Source: Cristatella mucedo
Lineage: Eukaryota > Bryozoa > Phylactolaemata > Cristatellidae
Length of the DNA: 64,000 nt
Reading direction: 5' to 3'
Assembly: GCA_009760855.2 (NCBI GenBank)
Contig: WPIO01000002.1
Coordinates: forward strand, 11,436,501 to 11,500,500
Shown: piece by piece, positions 1 through 61,700 of the stretch
Numbering within the stretch: the stretch's first letter is position 1
How the letters are laid out: each line of letters opens with the position of its first letter
Made by a program: the position numbers and the translations under genes
Notes under the pieces: generated by a model
What the model was told of the DNA's origin: nothing
Databases searched by the model: none
What the model saw: the letters and a program-made list of their open reading frames with translations, nothing else

Positions 1-560
1 GTTTGTAAATTAACTGCAGCACTACTAAGTCTTATTTCTTTTTTTGTATCTATTACTTATATGCTGCATCTCTTTCTTGAATTGGGGCACTAGATTAGCA
101 TGTTTTTATTATTTAATAGGTGACATTTAATTACTTGATTAGAATCTTTTCCAAGACAACTAGTATCAGCGAATTTCTTGTTAACAAACTCAAAGAGCCA
201 ACACAATTTTTGGAATTAATTAACCTAATCCCGTCCATATCTTGCTTGCCTTTCATAACAAGATAGCTTATATACAAAATTATATGTTAGTTTTGTATAA
301 GCATATACATATATTTTTTAAGTAATAAGCTTGCATCACCAACAAACGTAGTTCTTTCAACCAGCGTTCCGTTAGAACCTAGCATATATCTCGATATAAA
401 ACTCCCAGCTCTCTACTGTAGGGGGAACCATACATACTTTCATTCTAATATCTGGTGTTTAGAACCACACACAACCAACAAATATTCCTCTAGTTACTAT
501 GAGATCTATCTAACTACTTTCCCTACCAGATATTGAATATTTCCTTCTAAAACAAGCCTT
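1..560. other. AT-rich non-coding stretch
   Basis: Clearly richer in A and T than most of the window. No ORF, repeat family or RNA gene was recognised. Confidence 0.5.
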
Positions 561-568
561 ATACTAAT

Positions 569-838
569 TCATACTTTGATTATATTTCCATTCAATAAGC
601 TATTCAAATAACTTAATCTGACTCCATCTGTAGGATCTACAGAATTGCTAGTAATTTTAATTGCATTTCCCCTTATGTCTAAATTTCCTTGGTCAATACC
701 GCCAGCTCTTTCAATAAAATTTTTATTTAAGCAGTTTATATTAGGAACATCAGTTAAGCCTGTTGGAGATCTATTCACCATTACTAACCCATTAACATTT
801 AAACCACCCCCTGCTGCATATATTGATGACATCTGCAC
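569..838 (-). pseudogene. 89-codon ORF resembling tail-fibre-type proteins
   Basis: ATG-to-stop ORF. Its second half has the pattern QGNLDIRGNAIK, about ten residues, then PTDGVRLSYLN. This is like the recurring 'G-N-x-I-x-x-x-x-x-P-x-D-x-x-D-A-V-x-x-x-Y' element of phage and virus-like fibre proteins, also seen in some virus-derived genes of invertebrate genomes. It may be an isolated fragment. The assignment is by pattern only; a chance ORF in AT-rich DNA is possible but the pattern argues against it. Confidence 0.4.
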
Positions 839-894
839 TTAGATGGCAGTAAACTTCCTTAAATTGGATGATGATTAAACCAACTTACTAATAA

Positions 895-1180
895 TAACAT
901 GGGAAAACCAAGAGCGATTCATAAATTGGAAAGCGTATCGCTCAAAATCGGCTCTGACAGTATTTCCTGTTGAGTCTAGGTGTCCTGTTCCTAAGTGACC
1001 TTTCATTGGACGACCACATCAGCTCCACAGTCAAGTCCGCCTACTTTCAGCTACATATCATTGCTACAACTCTGGCTAGTTTAAACATGGATACCACATC
1101 TCATGCATTTGTGACATCTCGTCTTGACTTCAGTAACTCACTGCTTGCTGGCCTACCGGCCTGCTGCCTCAGGCGCTAGC
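895..1180 (+). mobile_element. LINE-A fragment (CR1/L2-like reverse transcriptase, C-terminal part)
   Basis: The + strand encodes LSLDDHISSTVKSAYFQLH and SRLDFSNSLLAGLP, the conserved part after the catalytic core of CR1/L2-type reverse transcriptases. It is truncated on both sides with no (ATT)n tail. Confidence 0.8.
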
Positions 1181-2186
1181 CATGTCTAGCAAACGAACTC
1201 TCCTTAAATGAGTACTTCCTTTCCATGAATACGAGGCCAACACCGAAGATAAACCCTAGCGTGCTAATAATGCAGGGAGAATAAAAGCCCTACGTCAAAA
1301 ATAAGTATTATTAAAAAAATAAGTTTTATTGGCAGCGTCTTTGGGCAGAGGAGAAGCCATTGCGGCAGACCTCGCGTAACTGGGACGCATCCAGCGGGAT
1401 TGGAGTACGGTATTATTGGTATTAGTATTAGTATTATTATGAGTATTTTTTGTCTAACAAAATGCTGACCCCACGGAAATCAGTGATTTTTGGGGAAATA
1501 TTGTGAATGTTAAGAGCGAATAGTGCTTTGAGCTGTATGGGTGCAAAGTAGGAAAAATGCCTTCCCCACGTAATAAAATGCCCCCACATTAGTGTTGAGT
1601 TTGTATTAGAGTGTTCGCACATGTGGACATGAAATGTATTGTATGGGAGGCACATCATACGGTCTGTGAGGGCACACAACTAGAGAGAATGCATAACCCC
1701 ACGCATGCCGTAATATGTGGCGGCACACATACGAAGATACGATATTGCGTGGATGCACAATTTTGTTCTGGGGGCACAATCAAACTTTTTGCCGGAGGGC
1801 TTGGCGATTTCTGCGGTAGTTAAGCCCTAGGCAAAGTTGAACCAACGAAAATCTCGTTATCTCTTCTCGTCTCGTATCGTCTCGCGCTAGGTTATTCTCT
1901 GTACATCTAGTTTTTGTCTCGTTTTGTTTGCCCAAATTTGGCTTCTGGTAACTGTCGTCACTTTTTTTGCCAACCCCAATCTCGTAAGCCTCCAACTATG
2001 ATGTGGTAAAACTTATTTTAATTGTAGTTTAATGGAAATAATATTTTGAATGTAGACAGGATGGGTGCGAAAAAGAATGAGCTAGTCGGTCGAGTACAAA
2101 AAAGACTTCGAGGAGTACTCCCGGTGCAAGAATTTGACGGCTTTCTGTAAAGAGAAGAAGTTGGATCTCCGAATGGACTGGAAATA
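1181..2186. other. No recognisable feature
   Basis: Only short overlapping ORFs on both strands and a short ATT-rich run near 1420-1440. A TCTCGT-rich stretch lies near 1850-1925. Confidence 0.4.
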
Positions 2187-2462
2187 GTGAGGGGTGTAAG
2201 ACAACCTCAGTCAACAATGGATGAGGGCAATGCTAAGAAGCAAGAGTGTGGCTCAGGTCGGCAACCATTATTTCTTGAACCGGAACGCATCATCAGTGAA
2301 TGGACTGCTTCAAGCATTTGCCCGTGCAATGACACCACAGTTAGAGATGCTCACAGAATAGTTAGAATAGTTCAAAGCATCACAACACTGGATGGATGGC
2401 TTCCTTCAGAGTTGCGAACTGTATATAAAACAATCGACAACACCGTTCAAGCTAGAAGATAG
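2187..2462 (+). pseudogene. 91-codon ORF of unknown origin
   Basis: Polar ORF with an EWTASSICPCND segment and a helical C-terminal half. I do not recognise it. It lies upstream of three other + strand relic frames and may belong to the same decayed element. Confidence 0.3.
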
Positions 2463-2940
2463 TAAAGTTGTTTAACCTGCACTTGCTTTCAGGTCCTTTT
2501 TTAATGGCATCAACTTTTCAAAATACCAACTTTCCACCAATGATTGCACCGGAATAAAATGCAGTGTTCGTGGGCTAGATTTCTCAAATCGCAATTGATC
2601 GCAGGGAAGCCTCGTCAATCTACGTTCCCTCCACTGGTTACGAAAGTGCACGTTTTACATGTATTTTGCCAATTCGTTTGGATAGAAATATAGCCCCACC
2701 TCTTATTATCAATAAGGGCAAGCAAGGTAAGATTCCACGTGTATCAGGAGTGTATGTTCTTGAAACTAAAAAGCACAGGTGCACACTGTCAGTTATAAGG
2801 AAGTGGATCGGTTTAATGCTGCCCACTATTTTGGGAGGTGGCTAAAGAGGTCTTCTAGTCTTGCAATCAGCCAGCACTCACCGAGCTAAAGACATGAAGA
2901 ACTTCCTTGCAGAGAGAGGAATAGATCAAGTAAGGCAGGA

Positions 2941-3262
2941 ATGACTGCCTATCTCCAGACTCTTGTTATAGCAATAAACAGGTTTTTCAAGGACCATTTA
3001 TGCATGAAAATCAATGATTACGGTGAAAATGAAATGAAGAAAAATCAGCTTAGAAACTTTGTGGAGCCTGGCCTGGAAGAGGTCCTTAGTTGGGTGAATA
3101 ATTCATCTGATTAAATCACTGACAGCTGTATTTCCAAAGCACTACAAGCATGCTACACGGACAATAAGTGCTCATTTAAATAGAGTTCTGAAGCTAGACA
3201 TGAGAGATTGGGGCCAATTGTTCTACAAGAAATGTTGTCGCAAAATTTCAGGCAGGAATTAA
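2941..3262 (+). pseudogene. Broken ORF pair of unknown protein
   Basis: A 57-codon ATG ORF (2941-3114) ends in TAA, and a second open frame, shifted by one base, overlaps the stop and runs 3113-3262. Both halves have ordinary protein-like composition (helical, charged, aromatic residues). The overlap suggests one gene broken by a frameshift. No family recognised. Confidence 0.4.
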
Positions 3263-3363
3263 GGTTTTGGAGATTTATGACAATCCTTCAGGAGTATATA
3301 ACGTGAATATATTTAAATAAAATAGATTTGTGTTTATGATTAAAAACCAATTTTTGCGCGTAA

Positions 3364-4041
3364 ATAAATACAGATTATCTACAAAAACAAATATGGATTT
3401 TTTTACGTGAGAAAATAAAGCATACCCTGAAAATAAGCCCTAGTGCAATTTTAGGAGGTAAAATTAACAAAAGACTCGTATTTTCGAGGAAACGCGAGAG
3501 GTATGATTTACCTTTAGTAGCAGTTATTTCCGCAAAATGTGATTGTTATTGCCCTAATCTAAGAAATGGTCCGTATGGAATTAGGTTCTCAGTGGATACA
3601 GAAAATGAAATATTGCAAGTAGTTAGTGATTAGGTGCTGCTTCTTGGTAGCAATGCCTCGGGTGTGATTGAAAGTATTGGTGATGTACTAGTATTCGATT
3701 TGAATAATCAGGGTTCATTTTTTCCTTGTATGGCGAAAAGAGCTTTTTTTGGGAGACTCCAAAAAGCTATGTACTTCTCTGGAACATGTAAGTCTTGCAA
3801 TAAAATGGTATTGCCGTATAATAAATGAGTAAAAAATAGTTTAAATTATTACTTAGTTAATCCAGAGATGAATTACGATTTAAACAAAAGTGGGTTTCTT
3901 GTTCAATGCTCTTCAGTGGACGTAATTAATATTGCAGATATAAATCCAGGTGAAAAGGTATATTTACCTATTCCAAATATTGTCTTCTTGCTAGAGGAGA
4001 CATGGAGGCAATTAGCCCAGTTACTTAACGGATCAAAATGA
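3364..4041 (+). pseudogene. Decayed ~226-codon gene with two in-frame stops
   Basis: One frame stays open from 3364 to the TGA at 4039-4041 except for TAG at 3631 and TGA at 3826. Chance would give far more stops in AT-rich DNA. It has a cysteine cluster (CDCYC), a CKSCNK pair and a hydrophobic C-terminal part. I cannot assign a family. The intact original would have been a globular protein of over 220 residues. Confidence 0.5.
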
Positions 4042-4116
4042 TAATTATGTAGATCTAGTGTCATACATTATAATTACTGTATACTATTACTATATAAATT
4101 GGTAGATACTATATAG

Positions 4117-4515
4117 ATGGCAAGCTATGCGCGACAAGTGCATCAGAAAATAACTAGTGGTGAATTTGGATCAGAGGTGCTTGACAAGATAATTGATGGA
4201 GTAGGAAAATGTGCTCCTGCAATTCCTGGAGAAACTAATTTGAGTCGCAATATTGCAAACAAAGGAACCCATAACCACCAGAGAAAATTCGCTGAATTTC
4301 AAACTGAAACTGATAAGATTTACCAGGAATACACACAAAAGAAAAGAGAACTAGATGACACAGCAGGAGAAAGTATCTAAAGTCACTAAAGATCTAAAGT
4401 CACTGTTGGTTTTGGTGCTGCTCCAAATGGAAGAATGTGGAATAGTTTTAAAATAAATAAACATGTAAAAAATGAGACTACTGGTACCATAAATAACTCT
4501 AGCTCTAAGTATTGA
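4117..4515 (+). pseudogene. Decayed gene, helical/coiled N-terminal part
   Basis: ATG ORF of 87 codons, then the same frame continues past TAA codons at 4378 and 4390 to a TGA at 4513. The first part is predicted helical with an EFQTETDKIYQEYTQKKREL coiled-coil-like segment; the later part is Gly/Asn-rich. It follows the previous relic gene by 75 bases in the same orientation. Family unknown. Confidence 0.42.
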
Positions 4516-4771
4516 AAGAAGTCTAGCAGAAATCTCTCCCGAACGTGGAAAAAACTAAAACTTTATTACATAGAAGACATGAGCTCATGACACTAAGTAG
4601 CACTAATCAAGGATTTGCAGATATTGTGGTTAAGCAAACATACCGACGTTGCTGTCAAAGCACGGCAAAAAACCAGCATGGACTCAGATGTGAGAAATCA
4701 CGTAAGTTTTTAAACAAGGACGACTTCAACTGGCCACAGACGATTCTGGGCCGTGGTCAAGGTACACAACT

Positions 4772-5185
4772 ATAATAATTATAATAATAACAGTAACATA
4801 TTTGTATAGCACCCTCGGGGAACCTAATCTCTATCCAGGCACTTTACATTTGCTGCAAGCGAAGCACGAGCAAGTGGTAGCTTGTGCACTGCACTGTCAG
4901 TGCACATAGGCACACGAATGTCAAATCACAAGAATCCAACAAATTTTGCGAGGAACAAGCTAGTTTTTTGGTTCTTTTTAAATATCGTCAATTCAGGGGA
5001 AGTTACAGACTTTAGGAGCACATAAATTGAAGGCACGGTCTCCATGGATCTGCTGTTAGTTCGAGGAGAAGGTAAGTGACTTTAGTCAGAAAAGCAGGTG
5101 ATATGATACCTAGCCTGGTTGGGGAGTACTTCTGATAGGTAGACTGGAGCTACAGAATAAAGAACCTAAAAGTGAGTGACAGAGC
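4772..5185 (-). mobile_element. LINE-A 3' fragment
   Basis: On the minus strand the C-terminal coding region is followed by the family tail (GCAAATGTAAAGTGCCTGG..AGAGATTAG) and ends in (ATT)n at 4772-4795. The tail motif recurs many times in the window. Confidence 0.8.
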
Positions 5186-5199
5186 TAAGGTTTCTGAAA

Positions 5200-5880
5200 A
5201 GCAATTATTTTTTTAAACCTGTTTACCCTTTTCAATTTTCAAAAACAGCAGTTGTTACTGTTTTTCCTACATCATTTCACTAGTTATACAGCCCATAGCT
5301 AATTGTTTAGATGAACGTCGTTTTATTATGTATCTTTCGTGATAAGTTCTAAATCAACACATTGTGTTTCTTATATTTCAAAAATACAAGTGCATTAAGC
5401 GACTTGTTTGAGAGACGCGATCTCAATTTTGTAAAGAAATTTGTTCAGACCGTTAAAACTGGTTCAATGACTGCTGATGTCAGTTTAATGGATAGAATTT
5501 CGTTGTACAATTTCTGGAGATTTTCAGTGAGTTGGCCAGAGTTCCTGAAGATTGAGTTTGGACTTGAGTAATTTTAAATGTCTTGCCTTCCGACTGAAGC
5601 TGATGATCCATATTTTTGAAGCAACAAATTAAATTCATCTCGAGGAGACAAGTTCACACTTCAGCATCATTTGACGACTAAGTTTCACGGGCTCGATTGT
5701 CTTCAAAACAGTTTTGAGAGCGTCAATATTCAACGTCTCAATCATTTCCAGTGCCTTGAATTCGATAAGCGTCTCGCAGATTGTGACTTCAGTGTTTACT
5801 AGCGGCTCTGACATTGTTGGAATGGGGATCCAGTTCGAGACAGGGTGTAGCATGTGCATGAATCAATTTGGATGCAGCAT
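5200..5880. other. Short ORFs of unknown origin
   Basis: AT-rich DNA with ORFs 5362-5571 (+) and 5635-5859 (-), neither recognised. They may be further remnants of the 0.5-4.5 kb relic block or chance. Confidence 0.25.
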
Positions 5881-5889
5881 ACCTGTTTA

Positions 5890-6640
5890 AGCAGGCCAGA
5901 ATTTTTGCGGTACTACTTAGCTGAATGTAGGCTGACGAATCTGGAACTACTTTGATCATCTAGTGATGGGACACTATGGCACAGGACACGTAGATTATAT
6001 GTAAATGCAACAGAAGATTTGGTGGTAGTGCCGATTTCGAGCGTTAAGTTTTCCTATTTCTAAGTCACTCTCTCTCTGCCGATCATTAGTATGTCGACTT
6101 TATCGTCACTCCACTTGAGAAAGTTTACTGCCATTCCTGTGTAGATTCCAGCAATACATGCAGTAAAGGAGTTTAGCGACTTCGACATGCAGGAGGTTAC
6201 AGAGAGATCAAAGCATAGGTACAGCTGTGTGTCATCTGCATAGGGGTGAAAGCCAAGATGTTCATGGCGATCACATCGGCAAGAGGGAATATACCGCATA
6301 AATTGTGAAACGAAGCAGACCAACCACAGAGAGTAGAGGTAAGCCCTACTTAAGTGGTTCCTTGGATGATCATTGTCTATTTAGATAAATACTCTGGAGT
6401 CTCCCGCTGCGATAGGATCTAAGCAATTGCAGTTAGTGCCAGTGATGAATAGGTGAGATGGGAGGCACTCGAGAAAGATTTGATAATCAATTGTATCAAA
6501 CGCTGCCGAAGTACCAAGCAAGACAAGCAGAGAGACTTTTTCTGCGTCGGCATTCCTCAGCAGGTCATAATACACCCGAAGCAATGCTGATTCTATCGAG
6601 TGATTAGCTCTTCAACATTTCATAGGAACAGAGTAAGTAC
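5890..6640 (-). mobile_element. LINE reverse-transcriptase fragment
   Basis: Two minus frames carry SAAFDTIDYQIFLECL and YADDTQLYL, the catalytic A and C motifs of CR1/L2-type reverse transcriptase (YADD). Frameshifts and stops separate them, so the copy is dead. Confidence 0.85.
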
Positions 6641-6649
6641 TGAGAACAA

Positions 6650-6900
6650 CGGATGGTTTTTAGCTTCTTCTTTATCGTCAACTTAGGGGATGTCGTAACT
6701 TCAGTCGGAAGTGACTTTCAGGCTTTGAAACTACACGAACTGAAGGTATCTCAAGGTCTTCAAAGGTTACGTTCATGGTTAGAGATGCAGCTAAGCGAGT
6801 CAAGTCAGAATAGTAGCTAGCACGATGCAAAGCCTGATTAGGAAGTAGCCGAGAGAAGTCAGACAGGTAGGCCAGAGCCATAGAATGAATGGAGTCAAAA
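6650..6900 (-). mobile_element. LINE-A C-terminal fragment
   Basis: The minus strand encodes LAYLSDFSRLLPNQALHR, equivalent to the LAPAYLSDLL..Q.KHH stretch of other copies. It lies upstream (in sense) of the 5.9-6.6 kb copy, so this is a separate insertion. Confidence 0.7.
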
Positions 6901-6904
6901 GTTC

Positions 6905-7066
6905 ACTACAAGTATAATTCATTTGCATAGCTTCCTAAGACAGCTTAATCTCTACCCAGGCCATTCGCATATGCCATGGCTCTCGAGCCGGCGACCTCAA
7001 TCGTCAAATACATTCACCTTGACCTCGGTCATCTACGGCTAGCACCTTATTCCCGGAGCCAAACCC
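6905..7066 (-). mobile_element. SINE-2 copy (tRNA-like head, LINE-A-like tail)
   Basis: Reading the minus strand: head with AAGGTGCTAGCC and ACCGAGGTCAAGG, box-B-like CCGGCTCGAGAGCC, then CATATGCGAATGGCCTGGG, AGAGATTAAG and a short AT end. It has the same order and the same AAGGTGAATGTATTT insert as the copy at 33.8 kb. Confidence 0.7.
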
Positions 7067-7089
7067 AGGCGGTGCGACTGAAGTCGATA

Positions 7090-8661
7090 TCCTACATGAT
7101 GGGTAGCCGGAAAAGGTAGGCGAGAAGTTGCAAAATGTGGCAGTTACACCGTTCTCGAAACAAAAGCCCTAGCCTCAGAATTTTGCACCAGCTGTATGCT
7201 TCATACTGCTAGGGCAAGATTATCCGAGAGTAGTGGGCTACTGAGGTCTATATGGGATGCCGAAATTCCATGGATCAGCAAGGCGGTGGCATCAACATTT
7301 GAGCAAGGTAGCAAAACCAATCCGTTCTCCACCAAAGCAGCTCGGTATGAGTAAATTAGATGTGAACACTAGCCTGTGCAACGACGACCGTGCTTGTGCC
7401 AGCGATTGTGCTGTCCACAAGCAATACACTCATGAAGTTAAAAAAAAGCGGATAGAAGCATGATAATAAATACGGTCGAGATTAAGCACTATCAAGGAAA
7501 TCGGGGTATGTCGACTCACTTGGTACAGTGCAAACATTTGATATGCATCTGCCAATAATAATAATAATGTTAATAACAATAGTAATAGTAATAATTGCGA
7601 AATTCTTAAAGCACTTTAAGAGCATGGAAAACAATAGACTGGAAAGGCACATAACAAAAAACTTATCTAAATGACAAAAACTGTATTATATCACTGGAAA
7701 AATAACAGCGCTAACTCAAGAAAGGTTGATTGAAACCTCTGCCTCATATATCTAGGACAGACGACACGAGCCAGAGCTACTAGACCCACAGCACAGCTCT
7801 GCCAAGGCACAGTGCAAAAGGCACACTGAATTACTCTCGTGACATTATAACTCAAGGATACAGCATACGTCGGGCAAAAACCGAACAAACGGAACGTGGT
7901 ACCGCATACAGTGCGTAAGGTAACAGCGTTTGATTATGCTAAGGGGTGGTGCAGTGGAAAACATATAGCTGGCCTGTTGCTGAAAAGGATATCACCACGA
8001 TTCATTATAATGGCTTTAAAATAGCACAGGCTCACATTTGTATTTAACAGTGATCATTTCCGACTAGACTTGAATACATTACCAACTCTGGCAAAAGTAT
8101 CACAATCAGAGCTAGAAACGGCCAGCACAACGCAGCAGTAGTGGCCATGACGCGCATGGCCAAGAATGCAGCAGTGCAGGATTAGTCCAAGGATTTTAAG
8201 TGCTGAGCAGCAGCACATAAATAACTTGGACCTACTTGGCTACGTTTGATGAGTCGGAATGCTTGGGGGACAGTAAAAAACAACTGAGGAAACAAAGTAG
8301 CCAATGCATAACAGACTCTGGCATGGCACAGCAGACGGCCGATTGAATTCGGCAGCAGGTGTGACTGACACTTCCGAGCTCACTTGCAAGCTCCGGAAAC
8401 AGAGCCCTACATCTATGATGTGGAAGCTTTGGTCATCGACCTCTGTCAATGATGCGACAGATAAACTGATCAGCAGTCAATTGCAAAACAAGGATCACCA
8501 GGTCGCCGGCGGATACGTGAAGCTTACAGTATAAACCAGCCACAAACACAACTATCGTCTAGTTGTGTATAACCACAACTGGTGCAAAGTGGATGCGTTG
8601 AATGACGATGCTCTGCAAGTTACTTCGAAAGCTTAAGTCATCCGACTGATGGAGCAACTGG
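7090..8661. other. 3' flank of the flippase gene
   Basis: Includes the 3' UTR of the flippase by inference. An AAT-rich microsatellite lies at 7555-7595. Short ORFs here match nothing. Confidence 0.4.
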
Positions 8662-58164
<49,503 letters not shown>

Positions 58165-58179
58165 CTGCAAATGAGCAGC

Positions 58180-58690
58180 GCCTTCAGCAGCCGACTCGCT
58201 GCCGCTCACAACCGAAGGCGTCGTTAAGAGAGAATAAAAGCATCGCGCTCGCCGCAGCACAAGCAGGATCTGGGAGATCGCAACGCTGCCCCTTGTGCCA
58301 CCTCGAAAGCTGCCGCTCATCGCTCGCTGGCAAACGAGCAGAGCAGCGCACAGTCGTGCAGCGTGCGCAACGTGCACGTCTGTCTGTGTGCTGCTGGTGA
58401 GAGCGCCTCGTGCGCCGGCCGAGCAGCAGCACACAGTCAGCAGACTGCCCGCGCAGGCCGCCGGTGTCAGTGCGGCAGCAGTGGCTGTCGTCGCGGGTGC
58501 CAACCGCCGCCAGCGGCAGCTTGGGCATATTCCCCGGCCACCCAGGAAGCAGTCACAGGTGTCGCGGCTGCCGCATGACGCCGGGCACGCGTCGAGTGCA
58601 CGAAGGGTCGAATGCCGAAAGACCGTCTGCTTTGGAGCCTCTGACAGGTGGCAGTCGAACAATGGCAGGCGAATTAATACTGCTGCTGTA
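58180..58690 (-). promoter_or_regulatory. CpG-rich segment upstream of first visible flippase exon
   Basis: CG dinucleotides and GC content are much denser than in the surrounding DNA. A 209-codon minus-strand ORF (ATG at 58695) runs through this segment and into the exon at 58084-58164 in frame. It could be an alternative promoter and first exon, or only a GC-rich intron end that happens to lack stops. Confidence 0.3.
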
Positions 58691-61015
58691 ATCATTGGCT
58701 ACCAAAAGTTGACTGCCTGCCAGCAAGCAGCTGCTGGCGCTTACGAATTAATGACATTTGTTTCACTCTCTTTCTTTTTACAGCCGTTCTCGTTGAGATG
58801 AACGAGCAACTCGAGAGGAGAAGGCAACATTTAGCAAACACAGAGAACAAATGATCAGCCCTTAAGCGACAATTCGACAGCATTCCAAGCTAGATGGAAG
58901 GCGGAATTTATGCAGGTTGTCAGCAATATTCCTACACAAGATAAATGACAGCCTTGGCATGCAATAAGTGCAGAAAAATAACGCTTTGTCCAAAATTGAG
59001 AGAGCCTACAGATTTGGTTGCCCAGAACAACTTCCTTAAATATCGACCTACAGTGAACACTATGTCTACCATCCTAAACGGCAGTGAATGTGTCAAACCG
59101 CTTTCTGGATTCATTTACTGCCAAGCACGATTATGTGGTTGTGCATGATCCCTACGACATGCAAGCACACGAATGCGTTCAAGCTGGGACAGATGCATCC
59201 AAGCAGGAACATGGGTTCGCCTACTAAGTACAGCAGCATGACTGAAAGCCGGCTACATGTATGTCTATGTACAGGCATATGTATATAGACATATGTGTGT
59301 GTGTGTGTGTGTGTATACATATACGTATATATGCTTTTCAATGAGTTAGAGTGATGGAATCGATGATTGCTTCATTCGCCAAATCGCTCAGGCTCGTGTC
59401 TACCCTTCTGAGCTTTCCATGACCAAGTCTCCTACTAATGAATGAACTTGAAAGGAAGGATTGCTAAGGATGCAGCAAAAGGAGGCAAAGTCAGGCAAGA
59501 CCGTTTCCATTAAAACGCTCAGTCATCCTATCTAGATTCTCCAGACAAAAAGTCTGAATTCAAGCCAACGTCGTTGCCGGCTCTCATCAGTCGAAAGCCG
59601 CGTTCGTATGAGCCGATCGTGCGCGGACTTTTTTCCGACGTAGGGGACTACTTGGCCACGATCAGCGGCCATCCCTAGCTGTCGAGTCGGTCGGGAGAGG
59701 TAAACCTGTTCGTAACTATTCAGTACTTCAAGCAGAACCAAAAACTGGATGGCAAATAACAGGTTCTGACATGGAGCCTATATCGGCGATTCCAAAGATC
59801 CAAAGAAACAAATCAGGATTACACCTGAACACTGACCGACCGTTGAATTCTCCCAACAGTTAGCGTTTATGGAACGAGATGTTCTCCGAATATCGAAATG
59901 TGTCGCTGCATCATGATCCACCAAAATAGAAGCTGCCAAGTTCTGCATATGTGATCAAGCAGCTAGGCTCACCTCGGAGTGCAACCAGGATGCATGAGTG
60001 ATTCCTGGTTGCACTCAGAGGGGCATTAAGGTTAGGGAATTATGTAGGAGGCATTAGGCTTCGAAAGCAGAAGCCTGTGACCATGCTAGCACACACCGTA
60101 TTAAGCTGTGCTCACTGCCATATGGGCAGCGACTTCGTTGTCCAGCAGATTGACTCTGTGGTTTTTAATAGGGGCTTTACCAGATAAGCATGTGTTACTT
60201 TGACTATTCCCAGTAGAGCCTCTATGGGTGGAGCTTTCAAGAAAGATGTAGGTCTAAAATCGGCTAGCAAACCTTAGTAGCTTTTTTTTCTTAACAACTG
60301 GATTCCTCCAGATATGTAAATAACTCATCCTCTCCCAGCTAATCTGCCGAGTCAAGGCAGTTCTACAGCTGAACAGCTATGCCGGTCACTGGCTGATAAG
60401 AGCATGAGAAACAGTAAATGACTCAGGGTGTGGTGCAAGCCTAAACCGTTCGTCGATGCAAGCTGGGAAATCACCAAAACTAGCCGAGCTGACACAAATT
60501 CACGGTGGAAAATCCTAACCACTCTATTGCCCACAAACGGTATGCTGGAGTGATGGTTCGGGAAGATTCGTGCCTGCAAAGGCATCACATTCTGCTAAGT
60601 CGTTGGGTGATAATTGAGGAAAGCGCCTTCGTCACCCCTCCCCCTCCATTACCTCCAGACCAGCAGCCCGTGGAGTTCGACATCCCTCAGGCCGTCATAC
60701 CAATAGACACCCTCGTCGATAGTGGAGGACTATTAGCTCGAGGTGGCTGGTGACCAAGGACAGGCCGGTTCTTCTTACTAGACGTGCTAGACGACTGGCT
60801 GATCGGAAATAGCAGCACTCAGTGGCTGCCAGGCAGCTGCAGATAATTTTCAGCCTGCATTTTATTTGCAAGCACAGTAGATTTGTTGTTCGGTTAATCT
60901 TGAAAATGCAAAAAGGGCAGAAATCTGCCCATACCGGGAGACAAAGGCATTGGCAAACCGGGCAGCAAGTGTGCCATATATCAACAGCATGACACTATGG
61001 AGAAGAATGAGCAAG
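58691..61015. other. No recognised gene
   Basis: Contains a short (GT)n near 59296-59318 and the inverted repeat at 59977-60016. No exon with P4-ATPase N-terminal motifs was found on the minus strand. Confidence 0.35.
59977..60016. repeat. Perfect 14-base inverted repeat, 12-base loop
   Basis: GAGTGCAACCAGGA and TCCTGGTTGCACTC flank TGCATGAGTGAT; the match extends weakly outward (CTC/GAG). Confidence 0.92.
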
Positions 61016-61700
61016 TCTAGAGTAAGAATAGTATAGACTAGAAAAAGAGTATAGGAGATAGCAAGACTGAGATTGAGAGGCGTAGATCAAATGGGAAACA
61101 TGTGGAGAGATATGGGGAGAGAGAAAAGAACAAGAAAGTAAGACTTAATTACATATGCAGAGACTGAGAGCAAGAGAGAGAGAGAGAGAGAGAGTAAAAG
61201 AGAGAGATGGGGAGCAAGAAAGACAGGAAGAGAGAGAGAGGCGGAGAGCGAGAGCAAAAGAGAGGTAGTAAGTAAGCAAAAGAGAGACATGAATGTAGAA
61301 CAAGATGGAGAGATATATAAAGTAGGAGGAGAATGAGAGAGTATGACACACTTCGTAGGAATATTTGACACACAAAATGAGATTTAGCAAGAAAGGGAGA
61401 GAGAGAGGGGCAGGCATTTGGAAGTACAGAGAAAAGTTGAAGCAGAGAGGTAAACATGAGCTGAAATGTAGGCAGACAGATACAGAGAGAAAGATGGAGA
61501 CAAAGCAAGAAAAAAAGACAAAAAATAGACGTGGTGATGACAGCAGGTGAAAGGAAGAAAGGGGGACTAAGAACAAGAAAAAGAGCTGGAGAGAGGATGG
61601 GGGATGACCAGGTTGAATACTGGCAGAAAGAGGGAGAGAGAGGGACTGACAAGAGTGAACAAGAACGAAATAGGCAATGATTGGCAGAGAGAAGTAGAGA
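61016..61700 (+). repeat. GA-rich low-complexity tract
   Basis: About 680 bases of degenerate purine-rich sequence (AGAGAGA, GGAGAG, AAGAGAG). The long minus-strand Ser/Leu-rich frames across it are artefacts. It is the only long tract in the opposite orientation to those inside the gene. Confidence 0.9.

Noticed and set aside
58295-58801. 168-codon plus-strand ORF in the CpG-rich segment
   Set aside because: Ala/Arg/Gln-rich composition follows from GC-rich sequence; several overlapping open frames exist on both strands and no motif is seen.
59532-59741. Minus-strand ORF considered as the missing N-terminal flippase exon
   Set aside because: Lacks the F..FRR.AN.YFL membrane segment 1 signature and has no suitable splice phase.
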